Source: Annona cherimola (taxonomy: Eukaryota > Streptophyta > Magnoliopsida > Magnoliales > Annonaceae). From it: DNA of 64,000 nucleotides. The notes beneath the pieces were generated by a model. That model saw only the letters and a list, made by a program, of their open reading frames with translations, ran no database searches and was not told the DNA's origin. A program made the translations under genes and the position numbers. Shown in pieces: positions 34,919-45,842 of the stretch. The first letter of the stretch is position 1. Each line of letters opens with the position of its first letter. Location of the stretch: contig CM059975.1 in the NCBI GenBank assembly GCA_030490835.1, forward strand, positions 51,575,174 to 51,639,173, given 5' to 3'.

Positions 34919-36522
34919 TGTTGGTCCCGAGTTGATGGCAAAACCCAAGAGGGGAGGGGTGAATTGGGTATTTAAAAATTATATCTTAAACAGAAGCTTA
35001 TCCCTGGATTAATCCAGTCCCCTTTATGGAGAAATGAAATGGAAAACAATATAAATAGCAGAAGTATAAATCAAGCACACAGGATTTTTATAGTGGTTCG
35101 GGAAACCTCCCTACTCCACTCTTCCAAGCTCACACTCTTTGTGACTTGGGTTCCACTATTGTATTCTCTTAATACAATTAGAGTCACTGCTCTCTTCTAG
35201 ATTCCAGCTCTAGGTGGCATCAACAAAACACAGCAGAAGTAGGTGATGAGTCACACTCCAATCACACACTACTTTGCTTATACTTGATCTTAGTTCCTCA
35301 AACTAAATCAAGTTTAACACATACAACAGAAAGAATAGGAAAACTACTCTTTACAGATGTGTAGAAGCAGTTTGGCGCAGAGAAGAACTTGTTGAAATGG
35401 CTTTGTATGATCAGTAGTTGAGCTCTTGCAGTTTGAAGCAAAGTTCTTCCTCTTTAGTTGGCTTGATCTCTTTAAAGCTCTTGTAGATGGTAGTTATGCA
35501 CTCTTAATGATTTTCAGCTACTTCCCTCGTCCACCATGAATGCTATTTATAATTTTGGAGGGAATCCGAACGTTAGAGGGTAGGTGGCGCGCATTTAATG
35601 CGCCAACGTTCGAATAAATTCCGACCGTTGCGACCCAAGTCGCATGTGGAGTCGACTTGGCCTGCGACTTGGCTTCCAAGTCGCACCTGGAGTCGACCTC
35701 GTGTGCGACTCCAGTTCTTCAGATTTCCAAATCCGAGTCTGGGTCAACTTGGCCTTCAGTCCTTAACTCAAGTCGATCCTGGAGTCGACTTGGGTTGCGA
35801 CTTGGCGTGGTCTTTTGCAAGAACACCTTGATCTTCTTGAACTGGCTTGAACTTTGTAAAATTGGTCTTCATGACTTGGGTATTGCTTCATTTGGAATAA
35901 GCTTGAAGATTAGCTTTGGACTTGATAGACTTGATTTGAACTTTGAATATGAATCTTAGCTTTTGATCTTCAAGAAACTTCAGTTGCTTTTTGAGAATGA
36001 ACTTTGCATCTTATTTGGATTTGATAAAGTCCACAGGATCCTTGGAATAAGCTTGAAACTTCAATCTTCAAGTCTGAACTCCTCAAGTCGAAGTTGGAGT
36101 CGACCTCGTCTGCGACTTCGCCCAAGTCGCACCTGGAGTCGACTTCGCCTGCGACTTCGTCATGTCCGTTTCCACTTTTTCAACTCTGGATGCTCGAAAT
36201 CGATGCCGGAGTCGACTTCGTCTGCGACTTGGTTTCCTAAGTCGCACCTGGAGTCGACTTGGCCTGTGACTTCACTTGCTTGTTTTCTATTTTCAATGCT
36301 ATCTACCTTTTGCCATTTGAAGTCACTTGTGAAGTCGACTTAGGTATCGACTTCACCCCAAGTCGAAGTCCAAGTCGACTTGGTAATCGACTTGACTTCT
36401 TTGTTTTCCTTAAACACTTGGCAAACTCATTAGTACACTTTATATACTCAAATTAGTCTTTGTTTAATCATCAAAACTTATGCTTTGGTCAATTTGTTTT
36501 GTTTTGAACATTGTTTCCAACA
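34919..36522 (-). repeat. 5' LTR of CopA
   Basis: 1,604 bp, TGTTGGTCCC...TTTCCAACA in plus reading, nearly identical to the left LTR (about 15 differences by hand count, one a 1-bp indel). It carries the same palindrome array at 35630-36400 and TATA box at 35551-35544. Confidence 0.93.
35544..35551 (-). promoter_or_regulatory. TATA box of CopA 5' LTR
   Basis: Minus-sense TATAAATA, placed just downstream (in element sense) of the AGTCGACTT array. It is the likely promoter for CopA genomic RNA. Confidence 0.6.
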
Positions 36523-37207
36523 TATAATTCATAAAGAAATCTTAAAGGCTGAGTTATGATTCCTTAATATTGGTATTGAATGATTTTTGAAAGATTTAAA
36601 TGAGATCAAGAGTTCAAGTGAGTGAAAATGGAAGTTAAGGTTGGAATTTGAGATGAAAGCTAACTTGGAAATTCTTAAAACCCTAAACTAAGTTTCTGTA
36701 TGATTTAAGCATGATAATTTGGATGTAATTTATGTTCTTTTGAATTACGTATGTTGATTTGAGCATTTTTTAATGATTTTAGCAAATATGGAACTTAAGA
36801 TTACAAGAAATGCTTGATTTTTTCATTTTTTAGTTAAAAATGATATAAGGAAGTGCTTAAATTATTTATGGCTGTATGTCTAATAATATTAATGGTGATT
36901 TAATGTTGTATAAGGATTATATTTTGTTTATGACTATGTGGTGATTGTGACTATAAATAGCAAAAAAAAATTTTTATGGTCAATTGTTAAGAATGATTTA
37001 TCATGAAATGATTAAATATGGAAAATTATGAGATCATATGTGTATATTTCAAATGGAATGTATAAAATGATATAAACACCTAAGGAGTTAAGATAAAGTG
37101 GATAAATATCCATAAGCCCGCCAAGTGACAGGGGCAACAATCCTGATCACGTTTACTAATTGATAGATCTTGGAGTAAGGTTGTGACACTCGGGCTGGGG
37201 TGCCATA

Positions 37208-38155
37208 AAATACTTTCAGGAAAAAGGATTATGCGTTTTATATCTTGTTTGCTATAAACAAGCCCCAAGATGGGGATTATGAAAAGAGGGTTTACATGAA
37301 AAATGTTTTATATATTTTGTTTATAATAAACAAGTCCCAAGATGGGGATTACAAAAAGGATTTATGTGGAAAAAGATTTTAGGACGTATAAACGTCCATT
37401 GCCAAAAAGGCTTATGTGAAAAAATATTTCTGGACATGAGGATGTCCATTGCCAAAAAGGCTTATGTAAAAATATTTTTGAACATAAAAATGTCCATTGT
37501 CAAAGTGCTTATGTGAAAAATATTTTAGGACATACGAATGTCCATTTCCAAAAGAATTTATGTGGAAAGATATTTTTAGACATAAAAATATCCATTGCTA
37601 AAGATGGTTTATGTCAAAGATGTTATGAGAAAAATGATTTGGAAGTAAAAACGTCCACTGACAAAAGAAGGTTTTATGTAAAATGTCTTGGAACGTTATA
37701 AACGTGCACACAAAGCCAAAGAAATTACCTAAAAAGAGTAAAACGCATATGTTTTGCCTTTAAAAACCCAGACGTGGCATTCAAAAGAATTTAAAGATAT
37801 TTATGAAAACATTTTATAGGAAAGTCTTACCCTAAAATGATTGCTTACTAAGTAATCACTCACGTTTTATTTTTCCAAACTTTAGATAGGTACCGGGAAG
37901 CTCTAGAGGTCGTGGACCTGAGCATCTAAGGAAAAGTATAAGATGATATGCAAATGTGGGCTAAAATGATGAAAGAGATGGTATGCCTTAAAGTTTTAAG
38001 TTGATGTATGTGAACTTATTTAAAGTTCTAAGTTCTATGTGAACTGATGGAAGGATGTATGTATATATGGAATGAAAATGTCATGATTAGGTCAAGAGGA
38101 CCTTTAATGTAGAAGAGCAAGTGGAGATGTTATGAATGAAATGCGCACTTGATAT
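37208..38155 (+). repeat. Third piece of LTR E copy 2
   Basis: Continuation of E copy 2 right of LTR F. It contains the tandem hairpin repeat (37374-37700) and further LTR sequence up to 'gcgcacttgatatgtgaa'. It ends abruptly in the fold-back junction with E copy 3 and lacks the expected U5 end. The small ORF at 37513-37701 lies wholly in the tandem repeat and is not a gene. Confidence 0.7.
37374..37700 (+). repeat. Tandem ~50-bp repeat with internal hairpins
   Basis: About six to seven units of roughly 48-60 bp with the consensus 'gtccattgccaaaaaggctt' followed by 'atgtgaaaaatatttt' and 'ggacat'. Each unit boundary forms a short inverted repeat such as GGACGT-ATAA-ACGTCC, GGACAT-GAGG-ATGTCC and GGACAT-ACGA-ATGTCC. 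The same array, inverted, is at 38765-39190 in E copy 3. Confidence 0.75.
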
Positions 38156-38764
38156 GTGAATGTGAATCAGGATTATTGTCCTGATCATGCGGCGGGTTCG
38201 TAGTTAGATCTCGTCCAACTTTTTTTCGTTTCATTCCTTTTATCCATCATCATTTCATTTCTTTGCAATTCACTCCATTCATCTTACCAGCGACAATACA
38301 CTTGTAATCAATTGCACATATCAAGTGCGCATTTCATTCATAACATCTCCACTTTCTCTTCTGCATTAAAGGTTCTCTTGACCTAATCATGACATTTTCA
38401 TTCCATATATACATACATCCAACCATCAGTTCACATAGAACTTAGAACTTTAAATAAGTTCACATACATCAACTTAAAACTTTAAGGCATACCATCTCAT
38501 TCATCATGGTTAATCATTTTAGCCCACATTTGTGTATCATCTTATACCTTTCCTTAGATACTCAGGTCCACCACCTCTTGAGATTCTCAGTACCTATCTA
38601 AGGTTTGGAAAAACAAAATGTGAGTGATAACTTAGTAAGCAAGCATTTTAGGGCAAGACTTTCCTTTAAAATATTTTCATAAACATCTTTAAATCCTTTT
38701 CAATGTCACATATGTGCTTTCAAAGGCAAAACATATGTGTTTTACCCTTTTTAGGTAATTTCTT

Positions 38765-39190
38765 TGTTCTTATGTGAACATTTATAATGTTCCAAGACAT
38801 TTTACATAAAACTTCTTTTGCCAGTGGACGTTTTTACGTGCAAATCATTTTTCTCATAAATCCTTTTAGTCAGGAGACATTTTATGTCCCAAAATATCTT
38901 TGACATAAACCATCTTTGGCAATGGAAATTTATATGTCCAAAAACATCTTTCCACATAAATCCTTTTGGAAACGGATATTCATATGTCCTAAAATATTTT
39001 TCACATAAGTAGTTTAGCAATGGACATTTTTATGTCCAAAAATATTTTTACACAAGCCTTTTTGGCAATGGACATCCTCATGTCCAAAAACACTTTTTTA
39101 CATAAGCCTTTTTGGCAATGGACGTTTATACATCCTATAACCTTTTTCCACATAAATTCTTTTCGTAATCCCTATCTTGGGACTTGTTTA
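38765..39190 (-). repeat. Tandem hairpin repeat in E copy 3
   Basis: Inverted counterpart of the array at 37374-37700. Units contain stems such as GGACGTTT-TTACGTGC, GGACATCC-TCATGTCC and GGACATTT-TTATGTCC. The unit number and stem sequences differ from the other copy while pairing is mostly kept. Confidence 0.7.
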
Positions 39191-40528
39191 TAACAAAGAA
39201 AACATATAAAATATTTTTCATGTAAACCCTCTTTTCATAATCAACATCCTGGGACTTGTTTATAGCAAACAAGATATAAAACACATAATCCTTTTTCCTA
39301 AAAGCATTTGTATAGAAAATATTTCATCTTATCCTTGATATTTACACTTTTTGTGTAAAACACTCTATTTTTAGGGTAAACTTGTTCGTCTTGACTCATA
39401 AAATCCCATTTAGGATAACTTTTTGTATAAATGATTTTATGCCCCAATTTTCTGGGTTTTTCAGAAACAAAACATATGTAAATGCATTTCTCTCTATCCG
39501 GTAGTGACACTTAGCGAGTGATTAATCTAGATTTTGGAGAAGAATCCTTAACAACACGTGAGCCTGGTAGCTATTCCTTCATCTTCTCCCATCTTAGGGT
39601 GGGCACTGCTGGCCTCCTGCCATCCCTTAGCGACTTGGACATATGTAGAGTGGGCCCCAGTCTATCTCCGACTGTGCTCTACGACCGACCTATTCCTTAT
39701 TTTGGTGCACCATACATCTTCCTAGATATCCTTATATTAGCATGAACTCTTTAAAGTATTACAGATTGCAGTCCGTGTCCTTTTAAACCATCTTGAAAAA
39801 GCAGGATCACAGACCGCAGTCCGTATCCATCTTGAAAAACATCACAGACCGTAGTTCATGTCAACTTGTAAAGTGAGCACACCCACTTTAAACAAGTTAT
39901 CATTTGAAATCTAGTTTTAGGATGACCTCCCTTAAATTCTTTTAGAAATATTTTGAGTAAAATATTTTTATAAGAATTTGAGATGTTTGAGAAAACAATC
40001 TTTTCAAAAAAATAGTTCTTGAAATAAACATTGAAATTATCATGATAAAGAAACTTCAAAACTTTTGAATTTTCAAGAATAAACCACATATTTTCCTAGC
40101 ATTTTCTTGGTTTTCATTTCGGAGCCTTTTGACCACAAAGGTTATATAATTGCATCATCCCCTTCTTAACCACCCTGATATCATAGCCTTGTCCATATAT
40201 CCATCTTGTCATTTTTACATAAAAAAGGGCTTGCATAGCTTTTCGTATACCACTTTAGCAACCCAAAATCAAATCATTTTATGACATCAACTTATCGGAT
40301 TGGCCATCCTTAAACTCCTTTAGAAACATTTTCGAAACATTTTTGAAATATTTTTCTTTTTAAGGAAATCAAAACTTTTCTAATACCATTTCAAACATAT
40401 AGACTATGTCCAAATCATAGTTTATATTTGAGTGACATCGTTTCTGTATTAGTATCATAGCATAGAAAACTCATCTTTTTCTATAAATCAAATACCATTT
40501 GAAAACAGCATCATAAAGAACTTGCTTG

Positions 40529-43500
40529 TGTAACGCCCCAGCCCGAGCGTCACAACCTTACCTCAAGATCGTTCGACTGGTAAACGTGATCGGGATTGTT
40601 GCCCTATCACACGACGGGTTTTAACGGATATTTATCCAATTAATTATGTTTCCATAGGAGTTTAATTCCTCATATTTTCATTTCATGCATATCCGAATCA
40701 TTTCCATCCAATAATGTCATAATTAGACATGATTTTCGTAACATATTTCAAACCATCTCATAAATCAGATGTCACTGCATGTATCATCATAGATGTCAAC
40801 ATAAATCATCAACGTAAATTTACATTCATTCAATATAAGTTTTTCATAAACATAAAACTTATAATGTCTTTCCATTTCTTCAATGGATGACTCTTGCTCC
40901 TTTGCCAGGTCTCATCTTCCACCTGTCTATGGGTTTGGAAAACGAAAACGTGAGTCGAAAATCAATAAGCAAGCTTATATTTTACAGGCAATTCATTTTG
41001 AAGACATATTTATTTAAAAACATTTTTCTCCCTTCAGTATAGACACTTACCAAGTGATCAACTACCTATGGAGCAAAACCTTTTCATAAATCATTCATAC
41101 ACATTTTATAAATATTTCATAAACTTTGGATGTGCAAATTCATCATTTCCATTGATGACGTTATCTTTCATGTGAAGGTACGCTAGCACGGGGAACATTT
41201 TTTCATGACATGATCCTTTCCATCCTTAGCGCCGGACCTTCCAACTTGGCAACGTCAAGGGGGATTCCTTGTCCACTTACTACCTCGACTAGCCTACTTT
41301 ATTTCCATTCCATGCATGTCCTTTAGCTACCCCAGCATTATATACCTCCTTACACATGGAACTTGTCATTCTCATGTAGAGAATTCTTTGCACCATCCTT
41401 CTTTAAACATCATTTCAATGAAACATCGTATAAATTCATGTTTCATCACATTTCAATCATAATTGCGAAACCATAAGCAATCATTTATTTCAATAGAAAT
41501 AAACATTTCAATACTCATATAGACAAAGAATGGCTATCCTTAAATACCTTGTAATGAAAACCAAAATCATTTAGAAAGATGCTTGCTTACCTTGTTTGCT
41601 TAGCTTTCCGTTTCGCTTATCCCTTTGCCTTTGCCTATACATATAAGAATGATATAACATTCATACATTTCCTTTGTTTGCATTCAACTCAGTTTTCCAA
41701 CCCATTTTCATTAACATACATAATTCCTTCGACTTCTCAAGTCGTCATGCCCGTATAGCACATACTTGTGCATTACATGGGCTATTACACATCATATTTA
41801 GTCCCCTAAGTAGGGTAGTCATTCAATCACTTAATAATCATCCAATAATTATTATTTAATGGCTCATTACCTTTCTTAAGCCATTTTCCACTTATTTTTC
41901 TAAAAATTCACACATCGTTGCTCATTTTAAGCACCCGTTGTGGCCTTAAGCCTCATTAATTAATCCCAAAATTTGAGATTAACATCATGCAAGTATAAAA
42001 AGCAATATATTCAAAAAATTTGTCATATTTTTGCGCATTTTTTTCAAAATCAATTTACTTAGATCATTTACCACTTACACATGTCCATCCGTTCACATAT
42101 GCCTATTTGGCAACACATATATGAGACCTTTCATAAAATTTTCCAAGTCAGAAATTTAATCCACATTTCAGCATGATAATTATCCTTAATTAACACTGTA
42201 CTTAGGGTATTTTTATGGAATTTAAATACACTAATAATAGGTTTCCAAAACAGCAACTTTGGAACCCATTTTTCACCCGTTTAACGTGTCTTTTGTCACA
42301 TAACCCTAAGAAGTTTTATAAATCCGAATTTCCAGAAATTAATCCAAATTTTCCTAACCCAAATATATTTTATTAACATATATATAAATTTGGATCATTT
42401 CTACATAGGTTTCATATTTCTTTTTGATTTTTTCCTCAAATTATCCATATATGCTGAAATCAGGTGTACTGAAATCTCAAAATCTTGAATTAATATCAAA
42501 TCAAGTAGTTTTGATCTGAAATTTCTATAATACCTTAATAAATATATGAATTAACCAAAATAAATATTTCCAGCATAAATAATTAAGCATTTATATTTAT
42601 TTTGGTATTTTTAGCTTGCTAGATAGTAGTATCCATTTTCAGATAGACTTAATCACATAAATTATTGGGTATATTTATACCCCTCAAAACTTAATTTTTA
42701 TTTTTTTTACGTGATTCTAAATATATCTTATATATCTTGGAAAATTGTTATCCCAAAATTTCTTGTATAAAAATTATTAAAAATCCTTTGGTGCAGCTGA
42801 TCCTGCCACCTGTATAACCCTATTGAGGTTGATATTCTTGGATTTTTAAATTGCAAAATACTTATCCTTTTAAGCTGAAAATTAAGTAATTTTTTAATCA
42901 TCCCATAAAAAAATTTTCACGCTAAAAATCGTTCATTAACTATTTTTTCAATATTTTAGATTTCTGCCTCATTTCTTCTAGGTTTTGCTCCCATATTTGC
43001 ATCTCTTTTCAATATATATGCAAAACCCTCCATCAAAATTAATTTCTGAATGTTATTAATCTTTATTTAGAGGTTTATTATAATTCAAAACCATGATTCC
43101 AATATCAAGAAGAAAACTTGGAAATTGGAAGGCTTAACTCAACGGGTACTTACCCGATTTTGCCGATTCTTTGCCCCAAGCTTCCCGAGCTTCTCCTTTC
43201 CTTTTTCCTTCTTCTTTTCCTCCTCTTTTCTCCTCTTCCTTGCTGGTTTGGATGTGCCCTAGCTGCTGCCCTTGGAGAAAATCTCCATTTTTCTCCCTTT
43301 TTCCTCTCTTCTCTCTCTCTTTCTCTCTTCTTCTCTCTCTTTCTCTCTCTCCTTCTCCCCCCATTGCTGGAATGCGCAGCAGCCCTTGCTCTTCCTTTTT
43401 TTTTCTTTTTATAAACCACTTTTCTTGGCGCCCAAGTAACCCCATAGGCATTTTAGTAAATTCCATTTTCACTTTCCACAATTGCCCTTCTTTATTTAGC

Positions 43501-44112
43501 TCTTAAGCAACTTGTTACTTGCTCTCTAAGAAACTGACTTCTCATGATAATTAGCTTAATCCATTCCATTCATCTCATAGATTTCATAATTTTATTTTAT
43601 TGTTTCAAATTTCATCTCAAACCGACGTTTCTACGTCAAGTTATAACCACTTGAATTTATCTTTTGGATTTGAAAATAAAAATAATTAATTATCACCCTA
43701 AACCCATCATGATTCTCTTAATCCAATCCATTCGTAAGATTGGGCCCACCGTTGTGAGCTTACCTTTCAAATTTCATCAAAATCCGCCTTGTAGGCATCA
43801 AGTTATGAATTTTTCATCATTTTTCACCTTAATTCCATAATTACACTTTAATCTCCATAAATTAAATCATGATAATTAACATGATTATTCATAACACATT
43901 TTCACCTTTAAATTCTCATTAAGCCTCTCAGGTCATACCGACTCACTTTGGGCTCCGGCGATTAAATTTTTAATCATCGTTTCCAATAGAGACCCTAATT
44001 CAAAATGTGACATAATTCACAAAAATCATTCAAAATTCATTTTCATCACATATAAATTATGTATATATGTTCGATGTATCCCATTGAGTCCTACATAGGT
44101 TAGGGTTTCACA
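40529..44112 (-). mobile_element. Solo LTR G (gypsy type)
   Basis: 3,584 bp, starting TGTAACGCCCC and ending GGGTTTCACA, flanked by GCTTG (40524-40528) and TCTTG (44113-44117), a TSD with one mismatch. In minus sense it has a TATA box (TATAAAAA, 43413-43406) and then a purine-rich leader (43400-43170). It carries the common U5 block at 40529-40625. The ORFs at 43118-43506 on both strands derive from this biased leader. No internal element sequence is present. The nested host sequence ('aagaacttgctt' ... 'cttgcttataag') closes up when G is removed. Confidence 0.85.
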
Positions 44113-45064
44113 TCTTGCTTATAAGCAAATTCTTAAAACCATCAACATAAAATGTTAAATCCTTTGAAAATAACATCATAAAGAACTTGCTTATTTGGAA
44201 GCAAATTCTTAAAATCATCATCATCAATCATTCCTAATCCTTGCAACATTTGTGATAAAATAATTATTTTAAAAAGTGTTGCTTGCTTCCCATGAAACAA
44301 TCATTGAGGCTTTTCATTAAAGTCATCATTTTCAAAACTTGTGCTTGCCTATTCGTAAAAACATCGTCATAAACATATTCAATCATGTTAACACATAGGA
44401 GGAAAATAATATTTTGGAAAGTTCGCTTGCTTACCTGAGATAGCCTTAACCTCCTTCTTCCATACTTTTCCTTGCCTTTGCCTAGATAAATGAAAATAAT
44501 TTTTCATTTATATGCATCAAATTCAAATGCTTGTATCCCTTAAGGTTTTCTAACCTACATGAATCCATTTGGATTCATATTAAACTAGCTTAACTCACTT
44601 GTCTTTCAAGTCGGGTACTCATACATATCAACATAGCTTATACATCACATTTTTCATTCATTCCTTTCATTTTTAATACCCTTATGTAGGGTAAACTTTC
44701 AAACATATAATAATCTTTCATTTACACAATATATGGAAGCTCATTGCTTCCTATTTGTCATTTAATATATATTTTTCACATTTCTCACATAGGTGCTTAC
44801 TTCAGGCACATATTTAATAGTCTAGGCCTCACATATTAATCTCAAATTTTGAGATTTCAAATCATTATCAAAACAGCACCTTAATTACACATTGCATCAC
44901 ACTTTCGTTTATTTTTGCATTTTAGCAAATCATACTTTGGCATTTCTTATCCTTGCCTTACATACCCTTTATGTGTACCCTTTTAGCTACACATATATCA
45001 TGTGTTTTTCAATTTCTTTCAAAGCAGCAACTTGCCATCTATTTTGGCATAATTATAACACTTA

Positions 45065-45345
45065 GGGTATGTTTGGTAATGGTTAAAAAATGTCAGGTTA
45101 AAACTTTTCAATCTAAAACTTTTCACTCTCCACAACTATCATATTTTTTAATTATTTTTTTCACATTTTCATATACAACTACCCTACTTTTCAATCATTT
45201 CTACACAACTACCCACACAGCGAATCTATCTATTTTAACTTTATCATATCTACTACTCATCATTACCTCTATCATATTATATCATTTGACAACTTTTACT
45301 CTTCAAAACTTTTCATCAAAGTTTTACCCATTTCCAAACACACCC
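45065..45345. mobile_element. Tourist-like (PIF/Harbinger) MITE
   Basis: 281-bp element with terminal inverted repeats GGGTATGTTTGGTAATGG (left) and CCATTTCCAAACACACCC (right, complement GGGTGTGTTTGGAAATGG), flanked by the 3-bp TSD TTA (45062-45064 and 45346-45348). The TTA target and GGG/CCC ends fit the PIF/Harbinger superfamily. It is noncoding; the ORF 44953-45360 merely spans it. Confidence 0.8.
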
Positions 45346-45842
45346 TTAATTAGCACATAATTTAGGGTATTTTTATAGGATTAAAATCCCTTAATTACAT
45401 AGTTTCAAAACAGCAACTTTGTTACCGTTCTTTCCTACTTTCAAGGTCCCCATCGACATATGTTTCAAAATAGATTTTTACCTCCTTAATTTCAGCCCTT
45501 AATCATACTTTTTTTTTTATCCCATATTTTGGGTATTTTCACATATTTAAAGTCCATAAATTAGTCGCTCCAAAACAGCAGCTTTCCATGCACGTTTGAG
45601 TACCCTTTGGACACCCTTTGGGCCTTCACATCACGGGTCTATAAAAATTCAGATTTGTGCATTTCTTTCCAACTCCATGTTGGACGTCCCATGTGCCCTA
45701 ACTTTAGGGTATTTTACCCTTTAATTCAACCCCATATTATTTGGTTTAATTCATGCTCCATATCCATCTCAAAAGAGTGAAATTTCCATTATATTGTCCA
45801 CTTTAGGTTTTACCTTCCTAGGGTTCATGAATTTTGCTAAAT

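Larger units (their letters stand above)
25979..36522 (-). mobile_element. CopA: complete Sirevirus-like Ty1/copia element
   Basis: 10.5-kb minus-strand element with a perfect TSD TATAA (25974-25978 and 36523-36527). 5' LTR 34919-36522, PBS 34905-34916, gag, protease-integrase-RT-RNase H, a third ORF after pol, polypurine tract 27584-27598, 3' LTR 25979-27583. The copia domain order (IN before RT), large size and post-pol ORF place it in the SIRE/Maximus (Sirevirus) lineage. The LTRs differ at only about 15 of about 1,605 positions by hand count, so the insertion is young. Even so, gag, pol and the third ORF each carry stop codons. Confidence 0.93.
21266..37207 (+). mobile_element. Solo LTR F (split by LTR D and CopA)
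   Basis: Three pieces, 21266-21277, 24588-25978 and 36523-37207, join across the TSDs of D (TACCC) and CopA (TATAA) into one LTR of about 2.1 kb. It starts TGTATAATACCC and ends GGGGTGCCATA at 37207 (a decayed GGCGCCACA). The third piece carries the common U5 block (GCAACAATCCTGATCACG, 37125-37142). The host sequence on either side is E copy 2 ('gcaaat' left, 'aaatac' right); the TSD is blurred by about one base. Bases 25700-25920 show a purine-rich leader typical of these LTRs. No protein-coding sequence was seen in 24588-25978 or 36528-37207. Confidence 0.7.
2084..38155 (+). mobile_element. Long LTR, family E copy 2 (split by GypA and LTR F)
   Basis: Plus-sense LTR present in three pieces: 2084-5625, 21016-21265 and 37208-38155. 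Joining them across the TSDs of the inserted elements gives one continuous sequence matching, in reverse complement, E copy 3 (for example 4300-4390 against 44400-44490, 21016-21240 against 39340-39570, 37208-38155 against 38310-39310). A TATA box (TATAAAAAG, 3022-3030) precedes a purine-rich leader (3040-3250). A short tandem repeat of 'aaggagcaagcaaagaggtttctt'-like units sits at about 2915-3015. The U5 end is missing because the piece is fused to E copy 3 at about 38160, and the U3 end is missing at the 2064-2083 junction. No coding capacity. Confidence 0.7.

Noticed and set aside
43118..43506. Overlapping ORFs of up to 115 codons on both strands
   Set aside because: They lie in the purine/pyrimidine-biased leader of solo LTR G; the products are low-complexity Arg/Lys/Glu or Ser/Leu/Phe strings.
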